64,000 nucleotides of DNA from Trinickia fusca (GTDB lineage Bacteria; Pseudomonadota; Gammaproteobacteria; Burkholderiales; Burkholderiaceae), in assembly GCF_003628145.1 (NCBI RefSeq), contig NZ_RBZV01000007.1, forward strand, positions 186,001 to 250,000. Reading direction: 5' to 3'. A model generated the notes under the pieces. The model searched no databases. It was not told where the DNA came from and saw nothing but the letters and a program-made list of their open reading frames with translations. The position numbers and the translations under genes were made by a program. Shown here piece after piece: positions 10,901 to 20,195 of this stretch. The first letter of the stretch is position 1; every line of letters begins with the position of its first letter.

Positions 10901-11134
10901 GGCCTCATCCCCATCATGATCGGACACGGTGCCGGGTCAGAGGTCATGCAGCGCATCGCCGCGCCGATGGTCGGCGGCATGGTGACCGCTCCGCTTCTGT
11001 CGATGTTCGTGATTCCCGCAGCGTGGTTCCTGTTGCAGCGCCGTCGCGCGAGGCAGGTCGACGTAGCTCATTTCCCTCATGCAGTCCCTTCCGGCACGAG
11101 CGTGTCGATCAACGAAACTGGAGAAGTGCAATGA
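7928..11134 (+). CDS. cusA: CusA-type Cu(I)/Ag(I) RND efflux pump (HME family)
   Basis: This 1068-aa inner-membrane proton antiporter exports Cu(I) and Ag(I). All three contexts of the CusA metal-binding methionines are kept: [19 protein letters not shown] and [11 protein letters not shown], matching the positions of Met573, Met623 and Met672 in E. coli CusA. TM4 carries [17 protein letters not shown] and TM10-12 carry [11 protein letters not shown] and [13 protein letters not shown], typical of HME pumps. Near-identity to CusA in the porter region argues for Cu/Ag rather than Co/Zn/Cd. It overlaps cusB (ATGA) and cusF (stop and start share bases), so translation is coupled. No cusRS regulator lies in the window. 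Confidence 0.95.
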   Translation: MIARLIRWSIHNRFLVLLATVLVTGWGIYSLNETPLDALPDLSDTQVIIKASYPGKAPQVIEDQVTYPLTTTLLGVPGAKTIRAYSSFGDAFVYVLFDDKTDQYWARSRVLEYLNQVQSRLPQGATVSLGPDATGVGWVYEYALVDRSGQHDLGQLRALNDWFLKFELKSVPDVSEVASIGGMVRQYQVVLDPDKLRAYGITQASVADALGKANQESGGSVVELAESEYMVRSSGYLHTLDDFRNIVLRTNDAGTPVLLGDVARIQIGPEMRRGIAELNGQGEVAGGVIVMRSGKNALTTIDAVKAKLADLKRSLPPGVEVVTTYDRSQLIERAVDNLKDKLIEEFVIVGLVCAVFLFHLRSAFVAILSLPLGVLAAFIVMRYQGVNANLMSLGGIAIAIGAMIDAAIVMIENAHKHLEAYEHEHPGVPMTNARRWELIATSAAEVGPALFFSLLIITLSFIPVFSLEGQEGKLFSPLAFTKTYTIAAAAGLSVTLVPVLMGYLIRGRIPHENANPINRVLIRLYRPLLEATLRRPWFAMGLAVVALALTAVPISRLGGEFMPPLDEGDLLYMPTALPGISAEKASELLQQTDRLIKTVPEVATVFGKSGRADTATDPAPLEMFETTIQFKPRSQWRPGMTPERLVDELDRTVKVPGLSNVWVPPIRNRLDMLSTGIKTPVGVKISGPDLTQIDRIATQVETAVKGVPGVTSALAERLNGGRYIDVDIDRLAAARYGLAVADIQSVVSSAVGGENVGEVIAGRERFPINIRYPREIRDSLEKLRQLPIVTDRGAHIQLGDVAHITIADGPPMIRSENARLSGYVYVDIRNTDLQSAVNAMQQAVARQVQLPPGYSIAWSGQFEYLERAAAKLRTVIPVTLVVIFVLLFLTFNSAADALLLMSTVPFALVGGFWLIWMLGHAVSVATSVGFIALAGVAAEFGVVMLLYLKGALNRRLEDGEPLTEALLFDAIREGAVLRVRPKAMTVAVVLAGLIPIMIGHGAGSEVMQRIAAPMVGGMVTAPLLSMFVIPAAWFLLQRRRARQVDVAHFPHAVPSGTSVSINETGEVQ

Positions 11135-11484
11135 AGAAACTGATTGTCGTGTCCGCTGCCATTGCCTCGGTGTTTGCTGCGCCCGCTTTTGCCGGCGACG
11201 ATATGGCAGGCATGAACATGTCCACGAAAGCGTCGGCGATGAAAGTGTCGTCGACCAACGCGCTCACCGACGCGGAGGTCAAGAAAGTCGACGCGTCAAC
11301 CGGCATGGTCACGCTGAAGCATGGCGCGCTCGAAAACGTGGGCATGCCGCCGATGACGATGGCGTTCAAGGCAAAGGACGCGGCGATGGTCAAGCAGGTC
11401 AAGGAGGGGGACAAGGTCAAAGTGCGCGTCGAAGACGTCGACGGCACACTGACCATCGTGAAGCTCGAAAAGCGGTCTTCATGA
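11131..11484 (+). CDS. cusF: CusF-like periplasmic copper chaperone with Trp-to-Met change
   Basis: The 117-aa protein has a signal peptide ending APAFA, then a CusF fold. E. coli CusF binds Cu(I)/Ag(I) through His36, Met47 and Met49, with Trp44 capping the metal. Here the aligned set is His64, Met75 and Met77, but the Trp position is Met72 ([14 protein letters not shown]). An extra Met-rich stretch ([10 protein letters not shown]) follows the signal peptide. It overlaps the end of cusA and closes the operon. It is probably a periplasmic shuttle to the pump; the altered site may change affinity or redox protection. Confidence 0.88.
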   Translation: MKKLIVVSAAIASVFAAPAFAGDDMAGMNMSTKASAMKVSSTNALTDAEVKKVDASTGMVTLKHGALENVGMPPMTMAFKAKDAAMVKQVKEGDKVKVRVEDVDGTLTIVKLEKRSS

Positions 11485-11556
11485 CGCATTGCTGAAGCCG
11501 GGCGCGCGGGCTCCTCCGGTCCGTGCGCCGGCAAGCCGAGAGGGCGAATCCCCCCC

Positions 11557-12888
11557 TTATCGCGCCAGAACCCACTCGGAAGGGGTGGTAGCCATCAACG
11601 AACCTCTAGGCAGCGCAAACTCGAACGTCGCGCCTTTATCGACTTCACCCGCTGCCCAGATGCGTCCGCCGTGGCGCTTGATGATCCGCTGAGAGATCGC
11701 CAGGCCAACGCCTGTGCCCGGAAACTCATCGGGGCCATGCAACCGCTGAAACACGCCGAATAGCCTGTCGACGTACTCCATGTCGAACCCGGCACCGTTG
11801 TCTTGCACACTGTAGATACTGTCGCCGCCGCGGATCTGGCCCGTGACGCGAATCGCCGGATATTCACGACGGCTGCTGTACTTGATGGCGTTCGAAATCA
11901 GATTGACCCACACCTGGAAAATCATCGCGGGGTCGCCTCGGGCGGGAGGCAGCGCGCCGACGGAAAACTCCGGCTTCCTGGCGCCGCTACCTGGGCGTGA
12001 TTGATCGCTGAGATCCTCGAATACGCGGTTCACCATACCCGTCATATCGAGTTCTGCGTAACTGATCGGCTGCCGTCCCAAGCGTGAAAATTCCAGTAGG
12101 TCGACGATCAGCTGGGACATTCGATGCACGCTATCGCGCACGATACCGAGCAATTTCAGCCCGTCCTCGTCCAATTGGCTGGCATGTTCTTCCTGCAGGA
12201 TGGCCGAATTCCAGTCGATCAGCAGCAAAGGCGTACGCAGATCGTGCGACACCGAATGGTTGAAGCTGTCGAGCTCCACGTTGGCCGCTTCCAGCGCCGC
12301 TGCGCGCTGTTGCAGATCGTCGTTGAGGCGGATGACTTCATGCTCCCGGCGCTTCAGTTCGGCGTTGACCTTGACCGCTTCCTCGTAGGACGACACGAGG
12401 AGATCGAGTATCTGTTCTTTCTCGGAAGTGACGAAGTGCCGTTCTCCGCCCAGGTAGATCTCCAGCCCCCGCTGGGTCTTACCGGATCTGCGCAATTCGC
12501 GGTTGCGCAGAAGATAGTCGATACGTTCGATCAGCGCATCGGGGTCGTAGGGTTTGCGAATGAAATTATCGGCCCCGCATGCCAGGCCCTTTGCGATATC
12601 GAGGACGTTGGTCAGCGACGTGACCAGCATCACGGGTACGTCCCGCAGCGCGTCATCGGCCTTGAACGCCTTGCAAAGCTCGTAGCCATCCATATCCGGC
12701 ATGACCACATCGGTGATCAGTAAGGCGGGCTTTTGCTCGCGAGCCGCTTCAAGCGCCAATCTGCCATTGGCCGCCGCTCGCACACGATGGCCCTCCTCCT
12801 CGAGCAGCGAGCGTAGCTGCTCAGCCTGCGTGGGACTATCCTCGGCAATCAGGATGTCTACAAGGTGACTTCGTTTCGTGCTTCCCAT
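11557..12888 (-). CDS. Receiver-histidine kinase, WspHRR-like output of the chemosensory operon
   Basis: The 443-aa cytosolic protein has an N-terminal receiver (1-125; phosphoacceptor Asp in LLITDVVMPDMDG, Lys in IRKPYDPD), a coiled coil (about 150-205), a HisKA domain with the H-box SVSHDLRTPLL, and a HATPase domain (NLISNAIKY, DNGAGFDM, GTGVGLAI). It follows cheB by 19 bp and is the last gene of the operon, where Pseudomonas has the GGDEF protein WspR. Burkholderia cenocepacia carries a hybrid kinase/regulator (WspHRR) in this role. The start was chosen at the ATG behind GGGGGC. Its downstream partner is not in the window. Confidence 0.85.
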   Translation of the reverse strand: MGSTKRSHLVDILIAEDSPTQAEQLRSLLEEEGHRVRAAANGRLALEAAREQKPALLITDVVMPDMDGYELCKAFKADDALRDVPVMLVTSLTNVLDIAKGLACGADNFIRKPYDPDALIERIDYLLRNRELRRSGKTQRGLEIYLGGERHFVTSEKEQILDLLVSSYEEAVKVNAELKRREHEVIRLNDDLQQRAAALEAANVELDSFNHSVSHDLRTPLLLIDWNSAILQEEHASQLDEDGLKLLGIVRDSVHRMSQLIVDLLEFSRLGRQPISYAELDMTGMVNRVFEDLSDQSRPGSGARKPEFSVGALPPARGDPAMIFQVWVNLISNAIKYSSRREYPAIRVTGQIRGGDSIYSVQDNGAGFDMEYVDRLFGVFQRLHGPDEFPGTGVGLAISQRIIKRHGGRIWAAGEVDKGATFEFALPRGSLMATTPSEWVLAR

Positions 12889-12907
12889 GTGTATGCCCCC
12901 GTGATTC

Positions 12908-14035
12908 TTAGACGACCGGCCGCGGCGCAGGCGCCAGACCGAAGAGGTCGCACAGCACGCCCGCGATCTCCTCGGGAGAGAGCACGTACCTCGCGGCATC
13001 CAGCTTGATCGCTTCGGCCGGCATGCCGTACACGACGGAAGACTCCCGGTCTTGTGCGATCGTTACGGCGCCTGAGCGGCGCATCGCCAGGAGTTCAAGG
13101 GCCCCGTCGCGGCCCATGCCGGTGAGCAACACACCCACTGCGGCGGCACCAAAAGCAGCATTGGCAGAGCGAAACAACTGGGCCACCGACGGGCGCAACC
13201 CGCCCTCGGCTGGCCCCGACACCAGTTCGAGGGTACGGCTCGACGTCACCGTCATATGGAGTCCGCTTGGCGCCACGTAGGCGGTTCCAGGCGCTACGTC
13301 GTCGCCGTCACGTCCCAGCTTGACCGGATAGCCCGATGCGCCGGCGAGCCATTCCGTGAAGCCCTCCGCAAAGCCGTCGGCGATGTGCTGGACGATCAGT
13401 ATGGGGACCGGAAAAGCACGTGGGATGCGCGAGAGCAGGGCGCGCAATGCCATCGGGCCACCGGTGGAGGCACCGATCGCTACGAGGTGGATAGCCCGGT
13501 CGCGCGCCGAGCCTTCCGCCTGCGCCGTCCCATCGGCAGTGTGCAGGCCGGTCGCCATCGCGCGCGCGCGCGGCCAGCGCTTGACGACCGGCACGGTCGA
13601 CATCACCTTGACGGTGCGGACGAACTCCTCGACCGCCGCTTCGAAATGCGGTTCTCCCGGTCCGCCCGGCTTTGCGATGACTGTGAGCGCACCTGCTTCC
13701 AGCGTATGGAAAGTCGCGGCGACATCCATCGGGTCGAGGCTGGCCGTCACCATGATGATGCGCGTCGGACAGGTCTCCATGATGGTCCGGCTCGCCGCGA
13801 ATCCGTCCAACCGTGGCATGTGGATATCCATCGTAATGACATCAGGGCGCAGCTCGGCAGCAGCGCTCACCGCCGCGATGCCGTCGCTCGCGACACCAAC
13901 CACCAGCATTCGCGGGTCACTCGTCAGCAGGTGCACCATCAGCTCGCGTGCGACGGGCGAGTCGTCCGCGACCAGGACTCTGATCGGCGAAGGCAGCTCC
14001 GTTGCCATGCAGTTGGCTGGCTGGTCAGAGGTCAT
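12908..14035 (-). CDS. cheB: CheB-type chemoreceptor methylesterase (WspF-like)
   Basis: The 375-aa protein has a receiver (about 18-135; Asp in DVITMDIHMPRLDG) and a CheB methylesterase domain (about 185-370). The Ser-His-Asp triad is visible in GASTGG, QHIADGF and MGRDG. It removes methyl groups from the operon's receptor when phosphorylated by the hybrid CheA and so resets signalling; loss of WspF in pseudomonads locks the system on. The start overlaps the cheA stop (ATGA). Confidence 0.93.
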   Translation of the reverse strand: MTSDQPANCMATELPSPIRVLVADDSPVARELMVHLLTSDPRMLVVGVASDGIAAVSAAAELRPDVITMDIHMPRLDGFAASRTIMETCPTRIIMVTASLDPMDVAATFHTLEAGALTVIAKPGGPGEPHFEAAVEEFVRTVKVMSTVPVVKRWPRARAMATGLHTADGTAQAEGSARDRAIHLVAIGASTGGPMALRALLSRIPRAFPVPILIVQHIADGFAEGFTEWLAGASGYPVKLGRDGDDVAPGTAYVAPSGLHMTVTSSRTLELVSGPAEGGLRPSVAQLFRSANAAFGAAAVGVLLTGMGRDGALELLAMRRSGAVTIAQDRESSVVYGMPAEAIKLDAARYVLSPEEIAGVLCDLFGLAPAPRPVV

Positions 14036-16281
14036 AGGATGCCTCGAATGGTCTCGAGCAGATTGCTCTGGTCGAAGCTGCTCTTGACGATATACGCGTT
14101 CGCGCCAACCTCGATGCCACGTTCTTTGTCTTCTCGAGACTCCAAGCCGGTCACCAGCACGACCGGCAAATTGGACAGCTTCTTGTCCTGGCGCAGACGC
14201 GCCGTCAACTCGAAGCCGTCCATGCGCGGCATTTCGACGTCGGATACCACCAAGTCGAATTTCCTGCTGCGTGCCGCCGTCAGGCCATCCAGACCATCGA
14301 CGGCAGTCGTCACGTCATAACCGGCAGATTCCAGAATATGGGTCAACAGCGAACGCGAAGTAATCGAATCCTCGACCACTAGCAGTGACTGTCGTGTTCT
14401 TGCTGGTGTCTGCGCGGCGGGATACGCTGGCGCTCGGCGGGGGCCATGCAACGCCGACTTGAATAGATCCGGCACGTTCAGGACCGGCACTACGCGACCG
14501 GCTCCCAGGACCGTTGCGCCTGCGACATTGGGCACGCGATTGAGCTGCGGGCCCAATCCCTTGACTTGCACCTCCTGGTCGCCGAGCACTTCATCCACTG
14601 CAAAGGCAATGCGTCGACCGGCGTTTTCGAGCAGTGCCAGAAACAGGTACTCGTTCTCAGGCGCGTCGATGGCAGGCGTTGTGAGGTCCAACGCCTGCGC
14701 CAAGTACACGAGCGCCACGGCTTGCCCGTCGATTGCTACGGTAGCGACATTTTCGACGGTCTTGATATCATCGGCCGTGACCCGTAGCACCCGTGCGACG
14801 TTCCTGAGCGGCATGACGAATGGACGGCCGGCAGCAGTCACGACCAACCCGCGAAACGTGGCCAGCATGGTAGGCAACACGATGCGAAACGAGGTGCCGC
14901 CGGTATCGCGCTGCATGACTTCGACGTTCCCGCCCATCCGCTCCACCTTCTCACGCACGATGGCCAGTCCCAGACCGCGTCCCGACAAATCGGTCAGCAA
15001 GGGGCTCGTCGACAAACCGGACTCGAAGATCAACTTCAAGGTCTCCTGTATGCCAGGTGTGTCTTGTGGCGCGATCAGTCCAAATCGTGCGGCCGTTTCC
15101 CGCACTTTCGCCAAGTCGATGCCGGCACCATCGTCGGCCATCACCAGCTCGACTTTGTTGCCCTCCATTGGGATGACGCTGAGGCTAATCTGCCCCTGAG
15201 CAGGCTTGTTGCGGCGGGTGCGCTCGACGGGAGCTTCGATGCCGTGGTCGACCGCGTTGCGAATCAGGTGGATCACGGGGTCCTTGAGTTGCTCCAGGAT
15301 CCGACGGTCTACTTCGACAGTGGCATTATCGATTCGGAGTGCTACGCTTTTTTCGCTGTCTCGCGCGAGGTCATGAACCAACTTCGGCAATATGTCGAAC
15401 AAGGACGTGAACGGCATCATCAGCGCTTGCCGCACGTCATCCTGCAGCTGTGCCGTCGCGCTGCTCATGGCACGCTGCTCCCGCTCGGCTTGTGCCCGTA
15501 ACCGGGCCAGCCGGTCCTCCATGGTCTTGGCAAAGCCTTCGGCGCACAATACCGCAGTGATGAGCTTGTCCGTCGTGTGTCGCCGGTCCGCTTCACCTCC
15601 GTTCTCGTCATCCGGCCCAACGGCGGCATGCTCGCCACTTGTCTTTTCACCCGCACGCTGCACGAGCCGCGCGTGATTGGCAGGCTTGTCCCAGCTTTTT
15701 CTGAAACCCGCCATCGCTGCCGAGAGCGCGTCCAACTCGCCGATCAGATCACCGAGGCTGTACTTGAACGCGAGCAATTCTTCCGCCTCGGCGTGCAGCA
15801 TCTCCAGCTTGGCAGTCGAAATGCGCACCGTTTCCGAGCTTGGTGCAGTCGCGCCCTGGTCCTGCGATGATGGTGGCTTCGCACGTTCCTCTATGGCTTG
15901 GGGCGAGGGAAAAGCGGGTGCACCAGGCACACCGGACACGGTGCCGGGTGCGAGCAGTGCCGCCAATTCGTCGATACCGCCAGATAGCGCATCGATTAGC
16001 GCCGGCGGCACGGCACGCTCCTGGCCCTTGAGCGCGGCCAGCTCGCTTTCCAGTGATGCGCAGACCATTTCGACGCTGTTCAGGTTGACCGCGCGTGCCG
16101 CGCCCTTGAGGCTGTGCGCCTCGCGAAAGAGCGTTTCGACGATTTGCGCGACGCGTGCGCCCGCGCTTGTCTGCTCGAGTTCCACGAGGAGCACCGACAT
16201 GCCTTTCAGACGCTCGTCGGCCTCCACTTTGAAAGTAGCCAACAAGCGCTGGAGAAGGGCTGCGTTGTCCGGGGACGTCAT
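14032..16281 (-). CDS. Hybrid CheA histidine kinase with C-terminal receiver (WspE-like)
   Basis: The 749-aa kinase has an Hpt domain (1-110; phosphorylated His in REAHSLKGAARA), a linker and dimerisation segment, a HATPase domain (HLIRNAVDHGIEAP, DDGAGIDL, GRGLGLAI), a CheW-like domain (about 470-610) and a receiver (about 630-749; Asp in LVVSDVEMPRMDG). This Hpt-CheA-REC order is that of WspE. It couples the receptor array to CheB and to the terminal receiver-kinase; the built-in receiver may act as a phosphate sink. It lies 22 bp after the receptor gene. Confidence 0.93.
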   Translation of the reverse strand: MTSPDNAALLQRLLATFKVEADERLKGMSVLLVELEQTSAGARVAQIVETLFREAHSLKGAARAVNLNSVEMVCASLESELAALKGQERAVPPALIDALSGGIDELAALLAPGTVSGVPGAPAFPSPQAIEERAKPPSSQDQGATAPSSETVRISTAKLEMLHAEAEELLAFKYSLGDLIGELDALSAAMAGFRKSWDKPANHARLVQRAGEKTSGEHAAVGPDDENGGEADRRHTTDKLITAVLCAEGFAKTMEDRLARLRAQAEREQRAMSSATAQLQDDVRQALMMPFTSLFDILPKLVHDLARDSEKSVALRIDNATVEVDRRILEQLKDPVIHLIRNAVDHGIEAPVERTRRNKPAQGQISLSVIPMEGNKVELVMADDGAGIDLAKVRETAARFGLIAPQDTPGIQETLKLIFESGLSTSPLLTDLSGRGLGLAIVREKVERMGGNVEVMQRDTGGTSFRIVLPTMLATFRGLVVTAAGRPFVMPLRNVARVLRVTADDIKTVENVATVAIDGQAVALVYLAQALDLTTPAIDAPENEYLFLALLENAGRRIAFAVDEVLGDQEVQVKGLGPQLNRVPNVAGATVLGAGRVVPVLNVPDLFKSALHGPRRAPAYPAAQTPARTRQSLLVVEDSITSRSLLTHILESAGYDVTTAVDGLDGLTAARSRKFDLVVSDVEMPRMDGFELTARLRQDKKLSNLPVVLVTGLESREDKERGIEVGANAYIVKSSFDQSNLLETIRGIL

Positions 16282-16303
16282 ATCGTCACCTCTGCGCCAC
16301 TCG

Positions 16304-18031
16304 TCAGAGTCGGTAGCGACCGACGATTTCCTTCAATTGCTGGCCCAACCCATGCAGATTGTGGGCGGTGATTTCGTTCTGCCTGGTGCTCTCCAAGTTT
16401 TGTGCCGTCGCCACCTTGATATTTTCCGTCGCCAAAGCCAGTTGGTTCATGCCCGCCATCTGCTGCTGGGCCGACACCGCGATCTGGCTCGCCGCTTGCG
16501 CGCTCTCGGCAATCGTCTCGGTCAGTTGGCGGATGGCTTCTCCCGCCTGCTTCGACTGCTTCACCCCTGTTTCGACGGCCTTGCTTCCCTGTTCCATCGC
16601 GAGCACCGCGCCGCTCGTCGCTTTCTGGATATCGCCCAGGATGCTGCGCACCTGCGCCGTGGCCTGCTTCGATTGCTCGGCCAGACTCTTCATTTCTTGC
16701 GCCACGACCCCGAATCCCTTGCCATACTCGCCGGCTCTAGCCGCTTCGATCGAAGCGTTGACCGCCAGCAGATTCGACTGTTCGGACAAGTCGTTCACCG
16801 TTGCGATGATCTCCCCGATCGCTTGGCTCTGCTCGGCCATCTGCATGATGCTTTCGGCAATCTGCTCGATTTGTTCACGTATCTTCTGCATCCCTTCGGC
16901 CGACTCTTCCACCGCCCGACGGCCTGTTTGCGACACTTGGCTCGCTTGCTGGGCTGCCTCCGCTACACGCTTCGCGTGCTGTGCAGCCAGCGTCGCCGTC
17001 AGCTTGACTTCCTCTACCGTGGTGGCGGTTTCCGTCATCGCGCTGGCCGTCTCGCTCGCCCCCGCAGCCATCTGCGTCGTCCCCGCCAATATTCCACTCG
17101 CCGACGTCGCCAGCATGTCCACCCCTTCGCCAATCTGCCGGTTCAGGTCCCTCAGGCTTTTCACCATCGTTGCGAACGCGGTGCCCAGCGCGTCCTCATC
17201 GGAGTTGCGCGTCACTTCGACCGTCAGGTCTCCTTGCGAGATGCGCTTTGCCGCAGCAACCTTTTCTTGCAGCGATTCGGCCATCCGATGGAAGCGCTCT
17301 TCCAGCATGCCCACTTCGTCCGACCGCGGCCGGCTAATCGGTTTCACCACGATCTCGCCCGCAGCAATCCGCGCTGCCCGCTCCGCAATTTCCTCCAAAG
17401 GCCGCCCGATGTGTCGATTCAGAAATAGGCCGAACCCCAGTACCAAACCAGCGGCAATCGCGATACCGCCAATGATCGAGGCGATCGTGTTTTGCGCACT
17501 CGCCGCGGCCTCTGCGTTGCGGCGCTTCGCAAGGGCTTGCTCGTCGCCGGTCATATCGGCCACCAACGCCCTTATTTCATCCATCGCTTTCTTGCCCTTG
17601 TCGGTCAAAACGACTTGGCGGGCCGCGTCGAACCCTTTGTTGGTGCGCAGGTCTATCGTTTCCTTGAGTTCGCTCAGTTTGTCCGCGATCAACGGCGCGA
17701 GCTGGTCCAACCGCCGCTGCTGTGTCGCATTGTCTGCCGTCAACTCCTTGAGTTCGCGCATGCTCCCGTCGATCTGGCGTAGCGCAGCCTGATAGGGCGC
17801 CAGATAGCGCACCTCGCCCGTGACGAGATAGCCGCGCTGGCCGGTTTCCGCGTCCAGCAGCCTGACCAGCAGTTCCGCGAGCCTGGCCTGTACCTGCTGC
17901 GTGTGATCTACCCACTGTGCGGTGTCCATGAGTTTGAGCGTGCTCAGATACGATGTCGCACCGACCGCCATGAGCACGATCAAAATCGCGATGAAACTGG
18001 TCCACAGCTTCGATCCAATTGAGAATTTCAT
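16304..18031 (-). CDS. Methyl-accepting chemoreceptor (WspA-like)
   Basis: The 575-aa inner-membrane receptor starts at an ATG preceded by GGAG. TM1 spans about 10-30. A periplasmic helical region with AETGQRGYLVTGE looks like a CHASE3-type sensor (about 38-180). TM2 (IASIIGGIAIAAGLVLGFGLFL) is followed by HAMP and a full cytoplasmic signalling hairpin whose tip reads SEQSNLLAVNASIEAARAGEYG. No C-terminal CheR-tethering pentapeptide is seen. It lies between cheW and hybrid cheA, rather than first in the operon as wspA is in Pseudomonas. The ligand is unknown; a surface or envelope cue is suggested by homology only. Confidence 0.92.
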   Translation of the reverse strand: MKFSIGSKLWTSFIAILIVLMAVGATSYLSTLKLMDTAQWVDHTQQVQARLAELLVRLLDAETGQRGYLVTGEVRYLAPYQAALRQIDGSMRELKELTADNATQQRRLDQLAPLIADKLSELKETIDLRTNKGFDAARQVVLTDKGKKAMDEIRALVADMTGDEQALAKRRNAEAAASAQNTIASIIGGIAIAAGLVLGFGLFLNRHIGRPLEEIAERAARIAAGEIVVKPISRPRSDEVGMLEERFHRMAESLQEKVAAAKRISQGDLTVEVTRNSDEDALGTAFATMVKSLRDLNRQIGEGVDMLATSASGILAGTTQMAAGASETASAMTETATTVEEVKLTATLAAQHAKRVAEAAQQASQVSQTGRRAVEESAEGMQKIREQIEQIAESIMQMAEQSQAIGEIIATVNDLSEQSNLLAVNASIEAARAGEYGKGFGVVAQEMKSLAEQSKQATAQVRSILGDIQKATSGAVLAMEQGSKAVETGVKQSKQAGEAIRQLTETIAESAQAASQIAVSAQQQMAGMNQLALATENIKVATAQNLESTRQNEITAHNLHGLGQQLKEIVGRYRL

Positions 18032-18060
18032 GTGGCGCTCCGTTCGTGGCACGTGGCGAG

Positions 18061-18666
18061 CTACTCTCCAATAACGACGATCGCGGGATCGGCTAGCAGC
18101 TTGCGGCCGTCGAGCACGACCTGCCGCTGCCGCGTGATGCCCATCAGGTACTCGGCGCGAATGCCCGTCAACGTGGGCAACGGGGGCTGCAGGTCATCGG
18201 CCTCGATGAAGCGGACACCCTCGATGACGTCCGCTAATAAGCCGAATTCCATCGCGCCATCGCTGAGCAGAATGACCCGGTTGAGATCGGTCAGGCCTTT
18301 TTCCGGTAGTTCGAAGAACGTCTTGATGTCGAGCACGGAGATGATCTTGCCGCGCACATTCACGACACCGAGTACGAATGCGGGGGTGCTGGGCATAGGC
18401 ACGAGGTCTCGCAAGACCAGCACCTCGCGTACCCATGTCGTTTCGATCGCGTAATGTTCCTGGGCCAATTTGAACGCCAGGATTTCGACGCCATTGCCTC
18501 GCGGCAGTGGCGGTTCGGCTGCAAGCGAGCGCGCTCTCGCTTCGAGAATGGCCTTGAGCGTGTCCGGTGGCAGCGCGGCATGGTCGGCCAGGGCTTGCTC
18601 CACGGAGTCGAGGCGATGTCTGGCGTCGGCCCAGTCGATGGCGCCGCGGCGTTCGGTGCGTTTCAC
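18061..18666 (-). CDS. CheW-type coupling protein (WspD-like)
   Basis: The 201-aa protein starts with GTG overlapping the cheR stop (GTGA). An N-terminal extension of about 60 residues, rich in Ala and Leu, precedes a standard CheW domain (EILAFKLAQEHYAIETTWVREV, then FVLGVVNVRGKIISVLDIKTFF). It joins the receptor tip to the CheA kinase. The extension distinguishes it from the other CheW of the operon and matches the longer WspD. Confidence 0.9.
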   Translation of the reverse strand: MKRTERRGAIDWADARHRLDSVEQALADHAALPPDTLKAILEARARSLAAEPPLPRGNGVEILAFKLAQEHYAIETTWVREVLVLRDLVPMPSTPAFVLGVVNVRGKIISVLDIKTFFELPEKGLTDLNRVILLSDGAMEFGLLADVIEGVRFIEADDLQPPLPTLTGIRAEYLMGITRQRQVVLDGRKLLADPAIVVIGE

Positions 18667-20195
18667 GGCGCAGGCTCCATGGTCTCGATGATGCTCAGCA
18701 GCCGAGCTGCGCGCAGGCCTTCGGCGGATGGCAAGCAGGTGTCCGGCGCGCAGGCGCGCAACAGACGAGCCGCGATCCGGAAGTGTCGCGTAGCCTGGTC
18801 GGCGTGACCGTCGCGCCGATAGATATTGCCCAGCGCGAAATGAGCGAGGACAAAATTCTGGTCCAAATAAAGCGCCTGCTTGAGGCAAGCTACAGCGCCT
18901 TCGGCATGTCCTTGCTCGATCAGAATGGACGCCAGGAGATAGCGCAATTCGGGGTTGAACTTGTCGGCCGACACGGCGGCCTCGCACCAGTGCCGCGCGT
19001 CGCCGAGCCTACCCGCGTTCGCACAGGCGCGGGCGAGCAGTGCCGGGTCTTGTGGTTCTTCGCTGCCCTCTGCGCGGAGGGTGTTCAGCGCCGGCTCGTC
19101 GTTGCAACGGTCATCGCGCGCCAGCGCGCTTGCATCGATCTTCGAATCCGTCGCTTCGTGCGCTCTCGGCAGCGGCTCGGTTGCAGCGCTTCGACCAGTG
19201 TTTCCAGCCGCGCCCACCGTGGTGCCATTCATGCTGATATCTAGCCACCGCTCCTCGGCAAGCGAGGATTGTGCAAGGGTGCTCGGGTTGCCATCCGTCC
19301 CGGTCCACCAGCATGAGTCAACGCTCACCGCTTGCCCGTCGTCGTTCTTCCGGTAGACGAAGCAATCCGGCCATGTCACCTGTGTGAACTCCGAAAGCAG
19401 CGGCGCGCCGGTTTCCGTCTGGCTCACGATCAACCAGCCCCCATCCACGAGCGAACGGCGCAGCCTTTGCACCACCGCTCGTGCCGTGGCCACATCGAAA
19501 TACATGAGCACGTGACGGCACAACACGATATCCATCGCGGCCGTATCCTTCTCGAAGGAGGGATACGCGTCGTCCACCAGATTCAGATAGTCGAAGCGCG
19601 CCAGCTGCTTGACGCGCGGCAGCAGCGCGTAGTTTCCGCCGCCGAGATCGTTGAAATAACCCTTCCTGATCCAGGCCGGCACCCCACGGAACGACCATTC
19701 ACGGTACGTGCCGCGCGCCGCGCTGGCGAGAAAGTGCGGGTTGATATCCGTGCCCAGCAGGGTAATCGACCAATCCTCGATATCGGGAATCAGGCGAGCC
19801 AGCACGATTGCCAATGAATACGTTTCCTCGCCGGTGCTGCAGCCGACGCTCCAGATTCGTAGTCGTTTGCCGGTGGTCCGTCTGGCGGCGATCAGTGCAG
19901 GCAGAATCTGCTGTTCCAACGCAGCAAAGGTAGCGGGCTCCCGGAAAAAATAAGTCTCGCCGACCGTGAGATGACTCGCCAAAATCTCGGCTTGACGTCG
20001 CGTTGGTCTCTCCGCCAGCAGCCAGCGCGTGCACGCCTCGGACGCGTCGTCTCCGGCGAAACCGAACGCCGTTGCGGCTCGTGCCAGACCACGCAGCAGT
20101 TCGCGCCGCCGCGTCGCCGGAAAATGCAGGCCTGTGCGGGACGCCAGTGCCGCGCCGAACGCCTCGATCACCGTTTCCGAGATCTCCGTCATCAC
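18663..20195 (-). CDS. CheR methyltransferase with C-terminal TPR repeats (WspC-like)
   Basis: The 510-aa enzyme methylates receptor glutamates using S-adenosylmethionine. The N-terminal all-helical CheR domain (1-80) is followed by the SAM-binding domain with VGCSTGEETYSLAI and LGTDINPHFL, and by the CRHVLMYFD signature. After a linker (about 285-395) come two to three TPR units (about 400-500; PELRYLLASILIEQGHAEGA, FVLAHFALGNIYRRDGHADQA). CheR-TPR is typical of Wsp and other alternative-function chemosensory clusters. It overlaps both neighbours by 4 bp. Confidence 0.92.
   Translation of the reverse strand: MMTEISETVIEAFGAALASRTGLHFPATRRRELLRGLARAATAFGFAGDDASEACTRWLLAERPTRRQAEILASHLTVGETYFFREPATFAALEQQILPALIAARRTTGKRLRIWSVGCSTGEETYSLAIVLARLIPDIEDWSITLLGTDINPHFLASAARGTYREWSFRGVPAWIRKGYFNDLGGGNYALLPRVKQLARFDYLNLVDDAYPSFEKDTAAMDIVLCRHVLMYFDVATARAVVQRLRRSLVDGGWLIVSQTETGAPLLSEFTQVTWPDCFVYRKNDDGQAVSVDSCWWTGTDGNPSTLAQSSLAEERWLDISMNGTTVGAAGNTGRSAATEPLPRAHEATDSKIDASALARDDRCNDEPALNTLRAEGSEEPQDPALLARACANAGRLGDARHWCEAAVSADKFNPELRYLLASILIEQGHAEGAVACLKQALYLDQNFVLAHFALGNIYRRDGHADQATRHFRIAARLLRACAPDTCLPSAEGLRAARLLSIIETMEPAP

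Noticed and set aside
15677-17428. A 583-codon plus-strand open frame over cheA and mcp
   Set aside because: Antisense shadow of two well-supported chemosensory genes.
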